This document shows positions 1 to 13,059 of a stretch of DNA of 64,000 nt, one piece after another. Location of the stretch: contig CM054116.1 in NCBI GenBank assembly GCA_028673005.1, positions 93,888,707 to 93,952,706 on the forward strand. The letters run 5' to 3'. How positions within the stretch are numbered: the first letter of the stretch is position 1; every line of letters starts with the position of its first letter. The notes under the pieces are model-generated. The model saw only the letters and a list, made by a program, of their open reading frames with translations, did no database searches and was not told the DNA's origin. Made by a program: the position numbers and the translations under genes. The stretch is from Tanypteryx hageni. Taxonomy: Eukaryota > Arthropoda > Insecta > Odonata > Petaluridae.

Positions 1-3000
1 GCAGATGAATTACTAATGATGATATTGTCAAATTATATTTGAATTCTTTCAGTTGTCGTGTGGACTTTAATTTTTTTAAGGGTTTTCTGCGAAAAGTATA
101 CTTAAGAATTGTTTTATTCAAAGATTTTCCGATAAATTACGATTTATTGTACTCGACGTTATTGGTAATTTGTTACTGGCGAGGTTAACTTAGGTGAATT
201 TCTTGATCATTAAAATCACAATGAACGAAGCATATAAGCTTATATAAAATGAATTTAAAGACTAAATCCAACGTAGTAGTGGCATAAATGAGTATTGCAG
301 TAATCATCAAAAATATTTCTGATATAAATTATTTCGGATGGAATTGAAATCTCCATGTTAATGATTTTCATGCATGTTTCATGACCTATCCTCCTCAGAA
401 AATGGTAATCTTCGTACTCATATATCACCAGAGATTGATGACTCATTTCGTAGCATACCTACCAAATAAAAGATATCTCACAGGTTTAGAGTACAAGTAA
501 GAAAATTTGGAATATTTCTTACCACAAAAGGAGAAAAAATGGTAACTGGGCCTTGACAAAAAATTTTGGAATGGTTTGAACGCGGAAGTGGACGGAAAAA
601 TTTTTCACAAGTTATTTCGGAATTTCTTTCACTCAGCTTTCTAGAGGTGGAGATCAGAGAAGGTATTTATGACACACCGAAGTTGTTTACTATTAAGAAA
701 CATGGAAAGATATTTCACTATAAGAGAAAAATGTCGTCTCTTCTTTCTCATCTGCTATAATACTACAAATTCAGTTGCCGAAAAATGGATGTTATCGATA
801 GTAACAGGCATAATTTTTCTTGGCGTTTTTTTATATAGTTTAATGAATGATAGTTTCAGAAGTTTGGTTTTTGTTGACGCAAAAGTTTTTTCCTCTCGAA
901 GGCATAGTATCGGCATGAACTATCGCTGTCATTTTCCTGAATTTTGCTCCTGAAACGTCTGTTGCCCTAAAAAAAGAAAAAAGTTGGTAAAAATTATCAT
1001 ACGATGAAACTACAATGCTCGGACTTTTTATCTAAATATAATTCTTTGGGTGAGGACATTAACGAAAAACAAAATGTCCGAAGCAATTTCCATCGCACTT
1101 TAACCCATATTTTCCGTATGCGTATTACAAAACAAGCAAATATGAGTCGCGGACGGCTATCTATAATTCACCATTCTGATTGAGACAGTGCGCTCAGCGA
1201 CCAACATTTTTGGACATGGATGCGTTTGAAAGTTGGGGAAAAGGAAGAAATAACGAGGTGGTGCACGTATTGCCCGCGAGGCCAATATATTTCAGCCACC
1301 GAAGCGTGTCTGCTGCACATTCCCCGCTCGGCATTTTAGCCCCCAGTTCGGAATCTCTTTAACGCGGCCTTCGAATTCCTTAGGCTCGCCGCCATCCATC
1401 TTGTATCTCGCTCGCTCCCTACCTTTCACCCTTTCTCTCTAAGCTGGCCTCATCCGCGATCTACTGGTTGCTTATGGTTGTAACCGTTGGAATCCGTTAT
1501 TCCCGTCATCTAATCACGCGTGATTATCCTTCCTCCCCATCTCCGTTTCGGCTTGCGATCCGTTTAACGCTTGAGCAAGCGTTGATCCGAAGTGGAATTT
1601 CTAGCGACGGCTTTTTGCCTCTTGTGATCTCTCTATTTAAATGTTTCTTCTCCTATCTCCATATTCCACATCTCTGTTTTTCTTCCTCCATCTCCTTCCC
1701 TCTTCTTTATAGTCGCGTTCCCTTTCCGTCATGTTGGACGTCCAAGTGACCTCGCCGTTCCGTCGTGAGGGAGATCTCACGTTGGAGGTATTTCCAAGAA
1801 AATGCGTCGAGGCGTCCAATGGCGATCCTTTTTCGGATCCATTTAGTCGAACGATGGGAGGAGAGAGGAAATTCCGGTCATTTTAACTGATTCAGAAAAC
1901 TTCCGCTTGCATTCAAACGGTCCTTATTTCTCTCTCATTCGTTAACCAAGGTTCCATGAACTGACGGAGACCTAAGAGGCATCTATACGACTTAGAAGGT
2001 TTCAAATTTGCCGAAAATTGTACGCTATGCCACATATCGCATTAGTAATAGAATGGTAATAAATTATATGAAGGGACTGCGTTTATAATGAAAACCAAAA
2101 GTAAAATGAATGAACTTAATTAAAGGCGTGGTTTTCATAGGAGAAAATTAAAATTAATTAATTCAAGTGGAATGGAGTGTCTAGGGCCAGATTTTGCGGT
2201 ACTCCTTAACTTGCTCGCGGGGACAGTACAATTCTTATACAATAGTTTAAATATTTCAATTATTTTAATTTTAATTTTACTTCATGATTTTATTTCAGTA
2301 TTAATATTAACAAATACCCCAATTTTCTTTAAATCTTCACTTTTTATATTTATTGCTAGATGGATGAGGTTAAGGGGGTCGGCTGCCATAATAGAAGGTC
2401 ATGAGAAGGGATCGCAGTCGCAGAAACATAGTCAAGCGCTTCAAGGTTTCGTTGAGACAAGGGCAATAGATGTGTCATCAATCTCTTTTAGCCTAGGCTC
2501 AACAAAACCTTTCGAGATGGCATAATTTTAACTCGTCTATTATATTAAAACAATAGCGGCTTTTATTAAATCATTGATATGAGTAACTCTATTGACTTCG
2601 ATAATTTGTCTTTCCAGCAGCAGTAAATTGGTTAGGAAAGACTGATGCTACAATTTATATAAATTTGGTTTTAGCCAGAGTGAGCTCGATAATTCTCTTT
2701 TGAACTCTAATGGTAACAAAACGATTTGGCAAATTATAATAGAATTTTAAACGTAATGAAGCCGCCCTCAGTACTAGTTATTCTTTGATTTTTTATTGTG
2801 GGTGGCTGCTTTATATTTGAAATGATATAATGTTTTACTCGATTGCTTTATGGCTTTGGGAGTCACCTTTATTATTTACTATTTTCTTTCGAAGTCTTGA
2901 AAGTGAAACTCGATCCATAACTCTCTTACGACTATTGGGTGGGTCCCGTCAATCCTAATCGGTCCAGAATATCATTTCGTAATAGGTGCTGAAAAATGTT

Positions 3001-3017
3001 TCTTTGTATTACAAAAT
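1..3017. other. AT-rich stretch without a recognisable gene
   Basis: No coding region, RNA gene or transposon end could be supported here. A locally GC-richer patch lies at about 1140-1760 (CpG-containing, with a pyrimidine-rich run near 1370-1730). All open frames are under 120 codons, overlap on both strands, and match nothing I recognise, so I treat them as chance. Several A/T homopolymer runs are present but no structured repeat. Confidence 0.5.
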
Positions 3018-3290
3018 TTTTACTCTTTGAAATACTACATTTTAAGTATTTCAGGGCTCGTTTGGATTGTGAGATGCCGCTGTTATAGCCATTTCAATTT
3101 TTTACTTTCTCTAAAAAACATTTTCATGAAAAAAATCGAATTTGAGATTTCAGCGGAAATACATGTTTTAAGGTCCCCTGATCACAATTTGGCTATTTTC
3201 TCGGTGGTGTCTGTGTCCGGAATTTTGTGGGCGCTCTAACTCAAAAACTAATAATCGATCAGCATAAAATTTAATATTTCCGTTTGTGTC
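3018..3290 (+). repeat. Dispersed repeat R-A, copy 1
   Basis: This stretch matches the reverse complement of 57960-58235. Shared landmarks in order are a TTTTACTTTCTC block, TTTTCATGAAAAAA, a TTTGAGATTTCA block, a GGTCCCCT block, ATTTTCTCG, and GGAATTTTGTGGGCGCTCTAAC followed (after one variable base) by CAAAAACTA. A weaker third copy is at about 5782-5935. Dispersion in both orientations points to a transposable element, but no termini, tail or coding region identify the class. The frame at 3027-3239 is only the repeat read through and is not a gene. Confidence 0.6.
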
Positions 3291-5781
3291 AAATATCTCC
3301 TGTAATTCTTCATTAATCCTAATCCTATGCAACAACCTAAGTTATAGATAATTTTATTCTCTACAATTTTTGCATTTAATAATATTTTGTGGAGCCAATT
3401 GTTAAAGAGATTTCAGTTCAATATCGACAGCGATTCGAGCGCCGCCAACTCGTAAATTACCAACTACGTATGGAAAAAGTCATGCGTTGGCTACATCAGA
3501 TTTTTTAGAGATAAAACAATTATTATGTTGTAATGTTTGCGTTCAATTTGCTCATTGAATGACTGAAATTTAGTCATCGCTTAGGTTGTCGCAGATTTCT
3601 CCCTTTGCGGCTAGTAACGCACCTGGAAAATTATTTTATTTATAACGAAAAGTTTACTACATCCACTTGCTTTCGTAATGTCGCCAACTCTTACATCAGG
3701 TGAAAAGGTTAAAGATCGCGCGAATCAACTGATATTTTTCCCCCGTGAGAATACATTCCAGTTGATTCGTTAAGCTGCGATTTTCGGCGATAGTTGTAAA
3801 CACACTTGGAGAACTTATAAATAATCATTGAAGTATTAATTTGCTATTATTAATTTTTTCAATCGATAATCCATAAAAATGTCGGACAAATATTAGATAT
3901 AATATGTAATTATTACCATGTAATGTTATGCTCAGTTCAATATATAAAAAGAAAAATTCAATTCGATTACAATTAAGGGATCTAAAAGCAGAAATGTTCC
4001 TTTCTCCTGATCTTTAAATAAATGCTGTTTAAAGTTTCGGAAATAATAGTGCTATAATATAATAATAGGCGATTCGAGTCTTTATCTAATTTTGGTAATG
4101 AAAGAATCTCGCTAAGTTGCAAGGTCATCCGAAAGAAATATCTGGGGGGAGAGAGAAAACAAGTAATTAAATTGGTGCACAGTAAGACAATATTAATTTG
4201 TACGGATTGAGTTAGACGAAATCAAATTTGAGGCGTTTGATGATGAACTAAATTGTGAAGGTTTGTAAAATATAAAAGGGAAACGGGCAACTGTTACAGG
4301 ACGAAGTCTTGCTCTGAAATTTTGCGTAATTGGACAAAGATTAAATCTAAATTTAATAGACAGCAAGAGGTGTCTGTGTAAGGAGTCGGCTGTCCTTAAA
4401 TACAAAATTGTTTAAAAAAGAGCGAGGATTATGAAGGCAACGTAAGAATTCGGAATACAAGGATATGGAAGATGTTGGAGGGTTTTTGAGAGCCAGAGTA
4501 TGTGGTATTAAGGAAAAATGTAGTATATGGTTATTGAGAAGAAAGGTCAAACGATAAAGGAATTGATCAGTCTTCTTACATTGAAAATGTTGGAAGGCGA
4601 AAATCACGAGAGAGAGAGAGAGCAAAAGTTGATGAAAGACAAGAGGGTTGGAAGTTCGGCATTAAATGTATCTGTTAAATATAAATGAGATTCAAACTCT
4701 TGATCTAGTTTATAGGAACTCATGAAAACAAAATAACAACCAAATAATAATCATTTCAATGTTTGTATTACTTTTTTGGCATGCTCAAATGGCATTTTTT
4801 TGGCCAAAAGTAAAGGCGCGCATTGAATTTTCTTAACGGTGAGTCCTAGTTCTCAAAAATTGTAATGCGAAGCAATCTATGCAAGGCATATTACGCAATA
4901 ATTTATATCAAACGCGAAAAAATCATACTCTAAAGGATTGACAACATAATTGATATTCTATTTTTAATGTCTGTAGACTGTACTCTATATAGGAGAACAC
5001 AGTCTACAAATGTATCCTTTTCGATTTGGCTAAGCTGAATTTGCTAGAAAATTATATAGCTCGACTTATGGCTAAAAACAGATTCAGGAAAATAAGTACA
5101 AGTATTTAAAAACTTAAAAAATAAGTGCCCATTCTTGAACACTGAATTGGTTCAATAGAGACTAACCAAATTCATCTTATGGCTAAAATGAAGTTAGGCA
5201 ATATGTTTTTTCAATAGGCACAATGCATAATCTACTCTCAGTGAATCACCACTGATGACGGCAGCTTTGTAGCCAAAATTCTCCCTTGGTAATGACTTTT
5301 GGTGAGACATGTTGTGTCAATTCTGAATCGTTTCAGTTTTATTTTAAACAAAATGGTCTTCAATACCAGATGTCATCTAAAACCATTAATTGGTTTAAGA
5401 GCTGTAGGTCTAGGCATTAAATTTTTAATCTTTCAGAAATTGCTCAAAACATAACAATTACATGACCATAATAACCTTCATTACATGAAATCTTAATTTT
5501 ATTTAGCTCTTTAAGAAACAATTTTTGACTGCGCTTGCCATTAAGGAGACATGCGTAAAAATTATATACTTACGTGAAAGGGGCGTTTTAATTGGTCAAT
5601 TTAGACTAAAATTAAATTAGATCGGCAACTTTTTGTGCAGATATTCTATTTAACACTCATTAAAATTAGTCAGGCGGCTGTATTGTTTCACTCGGTGCAA
5701 AGAACGTATCAATACGCCTTTTTTCGTTTTCACTTCCTCATATACATAATGAATACAATAGTGGATGTATTTTAATCGCGA
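3291..5781. other. AT-rich stretch without a recognisable gene
   Basis: Nothing identifiable. A short (GA)n run sits at about 4610-4621. Minus-strand frames at 4193-4405 and 4353-4625 have no recognisable domain and no splice context, and are taken as chance. Confidence 0.5.
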
Positions 5782-5935
5782 AAAAGAATCGACTGAGAGA
5801 TTTTGACGGAAATACCCGTTTTAGATGCCTCAAGTCCTAAAAAAGTGGTTTTCGCCAGGCCGTATGTGTCCGTGCGCAGTTATAGAGCTATAAGGTTCGA
5901 CGAACTCGAATGATATTTCGTATTTAGGTATATTA
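5782..5935 (+). repeat. Dispersed repeat R-A, diverged copy 2
   Basis: It aligns by eye to copy 1 through GAGATTTTGACGGAAATAC, CGTTTTAGATG, a TTTTCGCC block and GTATGTGTCCG, followed by an AGTTATAGAGCTATAA block. In copy 1 these correspond to GAGATTTCAGCGGAAATAC, TGTTTTAAGGT, a TTTTCTCGG block, GTCTGTGTCCG and a CTCTAACTCAAAAACTA block. It is much more diverged than copies 1 and 3, and its boundaries are uncertain. Confidence 0.35.
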
Positions 5936-7780
5936 ACTACTCGTAATATCCAGAATAGAACATATGAAGCGATATAGCGCAACAATGAAGGGTAGTTTAT
6001 TCTTGTCGTTTTCCGCAAAATGTCGATTTATTTTTTATGGCTCCAAGTGAGGATTTGAAGTCTGGATCCGTCGGACTCCGAATGTATGTGCACCCTTGCA
6101 TATGTGGCGCATTGTTATTCCCACGTTGCCTGGAATTAAAATCCTCACTTTTGGACCTCTTGTTAATGTTCCATCTTACAGTTGGTTTCATGTTATAAAG
6201 ACGCAGAAGTACGCTCAAGGCGCAAGAAGGATTTTATGATTTTCTTTTACTTTTTTGTGCTTGCATCTTTTACGGCGCAAGCTCTAAACTTTTTCATCTT
6301 AGCGAAAGGGTCGCAAAGATAAATTAATTAATCAATCAAGTAATCTTTCCAGCCGTTCGCGAGACTTTCGCTCGTCCCAGCACGCTACCTCTCCGTTCAG
6401 TCACGCGAATGTCTTGTTCTCAAGCTCCAATCTCTCTCGCTTTGACGAAACCATCCTAATGTCCAACCCGATGATGAATTGCATGCTATATAATTGCCAG
6501 TGAATGAGGTCAACCGCTAACCGATTAAGAACAAAAGAATTTTGTGAATTTTCTCAAAAATTATACATCTGCACGATCTCTGAAAATAAAAGTTGAAAGT
6601 AAAACGTACCAGTGACCCCAAATTTGTCGTCGGTTAATCGTTAAGACAAAGAAATCAATTTTTCTCATTAAGACTGCAGGAAAAGCTTCCTTTATAGCAC
6701 ATTGATTGGTTTCAAGAAGATGGAATGATTGGACTTAGGAATTGGAGTGTTGGTACACAAATTTGAGAGGTTCTATTTGCTCATCGTCACAGCCTAATGT
6801 GATGATGAAATGTTACGAGATAGGTCAGAATAATAACTTGAAATACGTGAATACGTAGACAAGGCCAAACGTATTGCCACTGTATAGCAATGAAATATTT
6901 ACTAATTTTTAGTTACAAATCACAGCATCTTTGAGTCACTGTCTAAGTATTATTATTAAACTTATATATTTCTTTAAGATCGATGGGTCTCATTCACGTT
7001 AAATGGGCAAAACACTGTTAGTTTAGGCTAGGATATTAGATTTCCCAAATATGTTGCGAGCGTTAATATAGGAAAGGCTTTCTTATTGTGACACACTAGA
7101 TATTTTTATCTCATATTTATTGGTGTGGTATTCACTCGCGTAATTTCCTTCGTTAAATATTTAAAAAGAATTAATAGATTTTTTTCGTCCGAATTAATTC
7201 TCCATAGTACTTAACACGAAGTATTTGCACGGCAACAAAGGGAAAATAAATGTTACATGTCAGCTGATGAACTAGTAAAAATTAAGATCTTCTTCTTGTT
7301 GAAAAATCTATTCTAATCTTAGATACCAACCTCCTTTTTCCAAATTAAAAATTATCAGCATAATTTCTTCCACCGTTTAAAATTAGAACCGGCGAAAACG
7401 GGAGAAATAATGCGAATGAATTCAGCATATATCAGCAATGAATTATGAAATCTATCTTTTTGATATCCCGTGATTTATTAAAACTCTTCCACTGAAATAG
7501 TTTCCTTTGTCGTGTTGTTAATATGAACTTATAATTAAAAGTTGTCATCAATGACATTTTAAATGCTGGGCAAGAATTAGGCCATTATGTTCTTATTTCC
7601 ACTTTCCGAAATTTCGCTGTAGTTATATTAATTGGAGGCAATAACTTTCTCGTGGATTGCATTGAAATTTATTTCCAATTTTCAAATATCACAATACTTT
7701 AAATAATTGAAAAGATCGTTAATAATGGATCCAATTATTAGTTATAAAGACGTTTCGTTATACATCACTTCTTAACCTCT
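5936..7780. other. AT-rich stretch without a recognisable gene
   Basis: No gene or transposon terminus recognised. A short (ATCA/ATTA)n run occurs at about 6320-6345, resembling a retroposon tail, but no element body could be attached to it. A modest CpG-containing patch follows to about 6440. Confidence 0.5.
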
Positions 7781-8310
7781 TAGCCTGGTTTCCGATTCTC
7801 ATTAAACTCGATATGAGGCTGGTGCTACCATATTTTATTAGGCGAATATTGAAGTCCCGAGTTAGATTCCAGGAAAGTCCTTTCCCTATTTTATATACAT
7901 AGCAAATCCCAAATCCACCGTGAAGATATTTTACTTTGGTACTTTAAAATATCTTAAAATTGTGATATAGATAGATAGATAATCGTCTTTATTCGGGTGA
8001 AATTTGGACCATAAGGTCCATTCTTACATTTAGGAGAGGGGTTTGCACTCTTCTAAGTGAAAAAGAGTTGATTCTAATTCTTGTAACAGAATTTTGATAA
8101 TCAATCGTATTTATTTGAATTTCAAGTAAAGGATAGCGTTTTTGGAGTTTTAAATTGCATTTTATCGGAGTGTTGCTACGAAGAACTCAGTTTGAGCATA
8201 GACGAGTGCACAAATGGGTAATTTTCCACTCGACTACACTTCAGCCATGGACTGTTGATCAGAAACCAACCTGTATTACTTCTGGCCTGGACTTCTTGTT
8301 TAACAATGAA
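7781..8310 (+). repeat. Dispersed repeat R-B, copy 1
   Basis: It aligns with 22225-23060. Shared blocks include a TATTTTATT-GGCGAA segment, ATTGAAGTCCCG, GATTCCAGGAA, an AAATCCA-CGTG segment, AATTGTGATAT, a GTTTG-ACT-TTCTAAG segment, TTGAGCATAGACGAGTG, ACAAATGGGT and a GTTGATC block near the right end. Copy 2 retains a perfect pol III B-box-like GGTTCGATTCC; here it is mutated (AGTTAGATTCC). No A box at the usual spacing is convincing, so a tRNA-derived SINE is only one possibility. A 63-bp block present only in this copy is annotated separately as a later insertion. Confidence 0.6.
7969..8031 (-). mobile_element. Short 3'-end fragment of a non-LTR retroposon inserted in R-B copy 1
   Basis: This block is absent from R-B copy 2, where the flanking sequences join directly (TTGTGATAT to GGAG). 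On the minus strand it reads toward AATAAAGACGATT followed by (ATCT)n at 7969-7980, which is the usual layout of a non-LTR retrotransposon 3' end: a polyadenylation-like AATAAA and then a short microsatellite tail. It is severely 5'-truncated and keeps no coding sequence. The clade cannot be assigned. Confidence 0.5.
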
Positions 8311-9119
8311 AAGGAAGCCTTTATCGGATTCTCTCCCAACGTACATTCCAATACTATCAGCGATAGCAAAACTGAAATAACAGGACGCCGGCATTCCTTA
8401 GATGGAGGAAGCTGTAAGATGCACCCCGCTACCTTTATGCGCGTCGAAGTGTGTATCCAAGTGTGGATTCAGGAAGTCTTACGGGATCATGCAACGGTTG
8501 CCCCCAATACCAAAGCGATGAACGAGGGATTTTTCTCTACATAATATAAAAACGGAATGGTGGTTGATCACCATCATGTGTAACGCTGTCTTTGACCCTA
8601 CACCGCATTACTTTCAATCACACTTTAAAATTACTTATAATTGTTGCACGAATATGGGATTTGTAACAAACAACGCCTAAAAGAATGAAAATTCAGTTTC
8701 CTACCTTCGATTTTCCAATACGCGTCGAATCGGTCCACAGATTCGTTTTGAACAGGAAAATTCCACGTATTTTTGGGTTTAATCTTTCGTCATCAAGGGA
8801 TATCGCATTGTTGCTAATTTTAGCATACAGTTAACCACTTAAAGGTACCTCTCCTCTCAACCCCCCGGCGCTCCCTACCGTCAAATTTTCGAACTATTAC
8901 TATTTCGTAATTAAATCGACGTTGTTATAGTTGATATAAAGAAATTATCAAGGAGAACATCGCGCTAAGAAGTTGATCATTAAGACTTCGACCTCGGGGC
9001 GGAGAGATGCTGCGATTGAAAGAAAAGAAGGAAAAGTATACTCCATAAATGGAATACACTGAGATTTCAAAGGCGTTCTTTATGGGAGATAAAACGATAC
9101 CGAAAGATTCGGCTGTTCT
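8311..9119. other. Stretch without a recognisable gene
   Basis: The 129-codon open frame at 8155-8544 begins inside R-B copy 1 and runs out of it. Its product has no recognisable domain, so I do not call it a gene. The rest to 9119 is AT-rich sequence with a small GC-richer patch near 8850-8880. Confidence 0.4.
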
Positions 9120-9500
9120 TGAATGTTTATCTCCAAAACTATAAGTCGCAATTATATGGCCCCGAGGCATTTTTGTGGTAAATGTTGTCCTCTATCTGAA
9201 TACATTTTTAAATCTATACCCAGCATATCATATAAGAGCCTGGGAGAAAAATATATGATTTTATAATTGTTGTTTGCCGATAGAATTGTCTAAGCGATCG
9301 ATTTAAACAAAATATGCGATATTATATACTTGGGATATTCTCGAGTCGTAATTATGTGGTCCCGCGGACTTTTTAGTGGTAAATTTTGTCCTCTCTCCGA
9401 ATAAATTTTTTAATCTATACCTTACCGATCGTATAAGAGCTAGGGAGACAAAATATACGGTATTTAACTGTTGTTTGACGGATATCATTTAACGAGATAC
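9120..9500. repeat. Two-unit tandem repeat, period about 200 bp
   Basis: The block around 9143 (GTCGCAATTATATGGCCCC) recurs diverged at 9343 (GTCGTAATTATGTGGTCCC). The following landmarks keep the same order and spacing in both units: TTTGTGGTAAATGTTGTCCTC or TTAGTGGTAAATTTTGTCCTC, TTTTTAAATCTATACC or TTTTTTAATCTATACC, and CATATAAGAGCCTGGGAGA or CGTATAAGAGCTAGGGAGA. The unit offset is 200 bp. The units differ at many positions, so the duplication is old. No coding capacity is evident. Confidence 0.65.
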
Positions 9501-9907
9501 GGGCACATATACGTTTATTTAAGTGCTTATATAAAGTGGAAGTTATAATCGAAATCACAATTGGGCGATAAATTTTAATAAGGAACGCTATTACTTCATT
9601 TAATTAAAATCCGCCCGGTAGTTTCGCAGATTAAACATGCGGACGGACGGACAGAGGCGATGTGCCCATAAAATCTTCCGAAGGCAATGTTTCCCCGTGA
9701 AAGATTGAACTTCTCTTGTTCACCAGTAAAAATTAAATTAAAATAAATTAGAGCTCAGACTCAATTATTACCGTTTTTCAGTCTTATGAGATCTTTTTAC
9801 GTAGAGAAAGCTCTACATATTAATGCATTAAGTGTATTGTTCCAATTTCTGTTTCAAATATGTTCAAATGACTTATTAAAAGTAAATATAAAAATTAAAA
9901 TGGATTG
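9501..9907. other. AT-rich stretch with a short GGAC repeat
   Basis: A (GGAC)3-type run lies at about 9641-9654. Similar runs occur near the 3' ends of some non-LTR retrotransposons, but nothing else here supports an element. Confidence 0.35.
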
Positions 9908-9909
9908 TA

Positions 9910-10077
9910 CCGTCAAACCCCGATGTTGCGCCCCCTATATAGAATCACATACCGTTGTGAACAGAACTTCCATATTATGGTTAAAGAGAGCAAGCGTATA
10001 CCTCGATTACTGCAACCCCTGCATTAACGCCAATGCCAGTGATGGACAAACTGTGGCGCTAAATCGAGGATTGACTG
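9910..10077. mobile_element. 168-bp pogo/Tigger-type MITE with TA target duplication
   Basis: Terminal inverted repeats are CCGTCAAACCCCGATGTTGC on the left and, on the reverse strand of the right end, CAGTCAATCCTCGATTTAGC. They differ at a handful of positions. TA dinucleotides flank both ends (9908-9909 and 10078-10079), as expected for Tc1/mariner/pogo superfamily transposition. The CAGTCAANCCTCGAT style of terminus is typical of the pogo/Tigger group. The interior has no coding capacity, so this is a non-autonomous miniature element. Confidence 0.65.
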
Positions 10078-13050
10078 TATATTTATAATTGAAGGAAATA
10101 CATTAAAATTTTAAACGTTATAATACAGCTGGAATGATTTTTAATGGCTTCGAAGAAAATTGTCCATTAAAAGTTTTTTTCAAGATCGTATTTTCCTTGA
10201 TTTGAATATTTAGCAAGCGAATACTTACCGCGTCGATGAGTCTTCAAAGAATCTCAGCGATCTCGCAAAAAGGTCTCGAGGTTACGTAACATATTTTAGC
10301 ATGCACTCAAGATCGTTGGCTGCTTGACGCGATAGAGCACGTGATTATATTGATTTTTCGGTTCGGAAGCACATTCTTGTCGGAAACGTTTACGCGCCCC
10401 TGTTGCAGTGGCGGCGGTACACGACGCTACCTTTTCTTCGCTGCATTCCTTTGCGGTCCACGCGACCGCTCTCGTTGTGAATAGGGAAGGGGGAAGGATG
10501 ATGATTCGGCGCATGCGTGTTGCCGCTCAGAATCACACCCTCTGACCCATATTCCATGTGTACGCGCCCTTTCAATGCCAAAGCTGTGGGGACCCGCCAA
10601 ACGCCCTACTTTTCCAAAAGAAGGCCGCCATGTGGTACCTCCTTAGACAAAGGTCGCCAAGGTGTCTGATTTCATTCCACGAAGACCCTTTACACGCTTC
10701 ATCTCGTCCATTTGTTTACACTGTTGGTTGCCACGCATATGGCTTGAATCATTTTAGGTGATAAATAGTTGTGATTTTTTCCGGAGCTATATAATCGCTG
10801 ACCCGAACTAAAGTAACTCATGAAAACTAAGTTTATCGATGCCGCGTTAATCTCCATCGTTGGGAGCAGTAAGACACCCAATGGTGTAATTTTATTATTC
10901 GTTGACAAAAACGTTTCCCTTTTTGCTAAAACTTTGTTTTCACATAAAGTCGAGGGTTAGCAACCTATCGTCCGCGTTTGCGATTAAAAAAGGAACTTAA
11001 ATGGTAGGGAAGAATGTGATGGAGTGGGTCTTTGCCAGTGATACTTAAGTTTTAGTAGCTGGAAAACGATGATAGACCAAACTAAAGAAATGTCACTAAT
11101 GTTGATACGTGGATGTATTTTGTTCGGATGGGTGGTCCTTGAATACGAAATGATCGAGAAACCCTGCTATAAGCTTTGCTTTACTTCGTTTAAACATTAC
11201 TGTCTATTATAAGTTATGCGATTTTTCCTCCTCCCTCCTTATGGGACTTTTATGTCGCTAAAACATTTCCGCTTGCTGAAAGGATGAGAAACTGGAGATT
11301 GTCTATAACATGAATAGGTATCGTTATCTCTTGGCAACAGAAATGGGCGGTGGGACACAAAAACTGAAGATAGCTCAAATATAAAAAACTTGAAATTGGG
11401 TGTCAGTAATCATCTTGTTTATTATACCAGTAATTACCGATAAAAATAATCACAAGTGATTTAACTTTGGAAATTTCTTATCCCATATATAATTTCCCAA
11501 GTCCGTCCACCTGTCCCCCTCTGTACCTCAGAAGCTGACTGTCGTAAAGAAATTCGGTTAACAACATTTTGTTTCTACCAGCTAGGAGATCCCAGAAAAA
11601 CTATTTTCAATTCCATCCGTCATTTTTAAACAAGATGGCGACCGTTTAAAATATATAAAAATTTATATTTCGGAAACGCTGCGTCGGAGAAAAAATCTTT
11701 TTGAACAAATAGATAAGAGCAGTTTTGAAAAATTATTTTTAACTTAGCGAGAATAAATGGGAGGCGCGTAGCGCCGAGGTCTCTGGAGCGAGCGGAGGAC
11801 AGTGTTGACGCGTGTATCGCATGGCCCCTAGAAAGCATAAACCGCAGAGAGATTCACACTTGAAAATTAGTATGATTAAATTATGCCAAGAAAATAATCA
11901 AAACAAAAATTCAGATTTTTATTTCAATGAAATTAGGCTAATACTTAATTAATTTAACAGGAATTTGCCGACAAAGTCAGTTATTTTACCAAAGTGCGGC
12001 CAAAATTCGCATGTTCATTATTATTTTCAAAAACATTCTACAGAAATATTTCGGATAAAAATTGTGAACAATTCTTCAACTACTACTTTTAAGCCTGGAG
12101 CTCTAAAACAGCATGAGGTTCACGTAAATTTTCCTTCAGAATGGCTTTGAACTATAAGTCAATTTCACTAATATAACTTATTTTTTGTCTTTCAAGTAAA
12201 TCATTCTATCAATTGATGATCTAGGCAACTCCTACGGCCTTTAAACGGTTGAATAAAACAGATGCGCATTTCAGGTAAGAATCAAACTTCCTCACTGGCA
12301 AATCGATTCTATAAATTCTTGAATGAACCTTTCTATCTTAATATAATTATGAAGCGCTGTGAGAAACTGTTGCTACAATGAAGCCGTTTTTTTGTATTAT
12401 AACCGTTAAACAGAACGTCGAACAGTTTCATCTGTAAAACAAATGCACGATCAACGGCCATTTCTTTATCCTTGATCTTATGCAGCCCATACCACACACT
12501 TCGTTTGATTTGAATAATCTAATAAGGGAAGTGTTATAGGGTCCTTAAAATATATTTGAAAAACCCCTTTGAGTGATTGAAAATTTTAGAAAATAAATCG
12601 TCAGGATATAAGAAAATTTAAATGACAAGAAAAAAATATTACGGTTCACCAGAAAGAAAATTGTTATTACAATCGTCCATGAGAAATTAGTCCACTCACA
12701 CATTTACGTATTATAGGTTAGCGTAGAAATGCGAGTGCAGAGAGTAACGCTTATATTGTTACCGCTCAGCTAGGACTTTACAGGTTTTTGTGCTATTTTC
12801 CCCTTGATAGGTTCCATCGTGGAATCGGGTCACGACCAGAAATATACTGACTATTTTTTGTACTAAAGCGCGATATACCCATTTCCCATTTATGGGTAAT
12901 AGAGCCGGACCATTTAGGCTAACTGCGGTTATATCGTGAAGGTTTCCACTTTCCAATTAAGACGGACGAAATGGCGAAAAATCTCATTATTTATTCCGTT
13001 CAATGTTCCTCTCAGAAAATGACTAGTCTTTAATGTTAGTGTCAAATACG
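10078..13050. other. Stretch without a recognisable gene
   Basis: No transposon pair or coding region recognised. A moderately CpG-containing patch lies at about 10220-10720 and a smaller one at 11750-11830. A short palindrome-like ACCCATTTCCCATTTATGGGT sequence lies near 12880. Open frames of 60-72 codons overlap on both strands and are treated as chance. Confidence 0.45.
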
Positions 13051-13059
13051 AGAGTTATT

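Noticed and set aside
8155..8544. 129-codon plus-strand open frame
   Set aside because: Starts inside dispersed repeat R-B and runs into unique sequence. No domain, and the equivalent stretch in R-B copy 2 is not open over the same span.
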